A stretch of DNA of 14,467 nt from the NCBI GenBank assembly GCA_016183145.1, contig JACPFE010000055.1, forward strand, positions 1 to 14,467, read 5' to 3'. Positions 14,322-14,467 of the stretch are shown piece by piece. The translations under genes and the position numbers were made by a program. The notes beneath the pieces were generated by a model, which made no database searches, was not told the DNA's origin, and worked only from the letters and a program-made list of their open reading frames with translations. Position 1 is the first letter of the stretch. Each line of letters starts with the position of its first letter. The DNA is from Deltaproteobacteria bacterium. Its GTDB lineage: Bacteria > Desulfobacterota > Binatia > UBA9968.

Positions 14322-14351
14322 ATTCTCATCCTAACCGCCCCGCCCTGTCAA
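14322..14351 (-). promoter_or_regulatory. Candidate sigma-70 promoter for the cbtB-like operon
   Basis: Reading on the minus strand, a perfect TTGACA (14351-14346) is followed after 17 bases by TGAGAA (14328-14323), or after 18 by GAGAAT (14327-14322). Transcription would start about 25 bases before the ATG, too close for a riboswitch in the leader. The -10 area GAGAATGCGAATCA loosely recalls the GATAAT units of Fur-family sites, but the match is not symmetrical. Confidence 0.5.
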
Positions 14352-14467
14352 ACGAAATTGAGCACAAACGCCGCCATCCCCTTTGCACCCGGTGAAGTCG
14401 CACGAATCAAGATCAACCAACACTTTTCGAAAGGGGCGATAGGGGGAAAGTAATCGAATGGTCGAAT

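Noticed and set aside
14309..14327. Fur-family operator over the cbtB -10 region
   Set aside because: About 12 of 19 positions match the GATAATGATAATCATTATC consensus, but the right half lacks symmetry; too weak to call.
14292..14467. Cobalamin riboswitch upstream of the cbtB-like gene
   Set aside because: No GCCACTG-type B12 box is visible, and the best promoter leaves only about 25 bases of leader.

Overview
The window is moderately GC-rich bacterial chromosome, fully protein-coding apart from short gaps. It carries 13 genes on both strands and no tRNA, rRNA, CRISPR array or transposase that I can see. The content is periplasmic binding proteins of the NitT/TauT type, Tat-exported PhoD, crotonase, aldehyde dehydrogenase, VOC proteins and a CbtB-like subunit, with good Shine-Dalgarno sequences throughout. 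This suggests a Gram-negative, metabolically versatile soil or groundwater bacterium. A Binatia-like ('deltaproteobacterial') or Rokubacteria/Tectomicrobia-like lineage is my best guess, from gene style only.

Layout. (1) 225-3684, plus strand: two tandem paralogous substrate-binding proteins, a RidA-family protein without the usual arginine, and a D-2-hydroxyacid dehydrogenase. They are tightly packed and look like one operon for uptake and processing of a small organic compound; no permease or ATPase is present. (2) 5702-3913, minus strand: a half-size YraQ/DUF318-like permease overlapping a Tat-exported PhoD phosphoesterase. (3) 5871-7166, plus strand: an M20-type amidohydrolase whose metal site looks degenerate. 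(4) 9345-7199, minus strand: a PuuE-like polysaccharide deacetylase-fold protein followed by an unrecognised helical protein with a HEAT-like start. (5) 9626-12004, plus strand: enoyl-CoA hydratase and aldehyde dehydrogenase. (6) 12212-13012, plus strand: a two-domain VOC (extradiol dioxygenase-like) protein. (7) 14291-13126, minus strand: a CbtB-like protein overlapping an unrecognised membrane protein with two beta-rich exported domains.

The theme is uptake and breakdown of small organic acids or amides, but no single pathway can be reconstructed. The most unusual structural signal is in the gaps: seven different palindromic repeat types occupy seven intergenic or leader positions. One lies between the ribosome-binding site and the conserved start of the hydroxyacid dehydrogenase. 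The best candidates for something new are the cbtB plus two-domain membrane protein pair without cbtA, the metal-depleted M20 protein, and the deacetylase-linked unknown protein.
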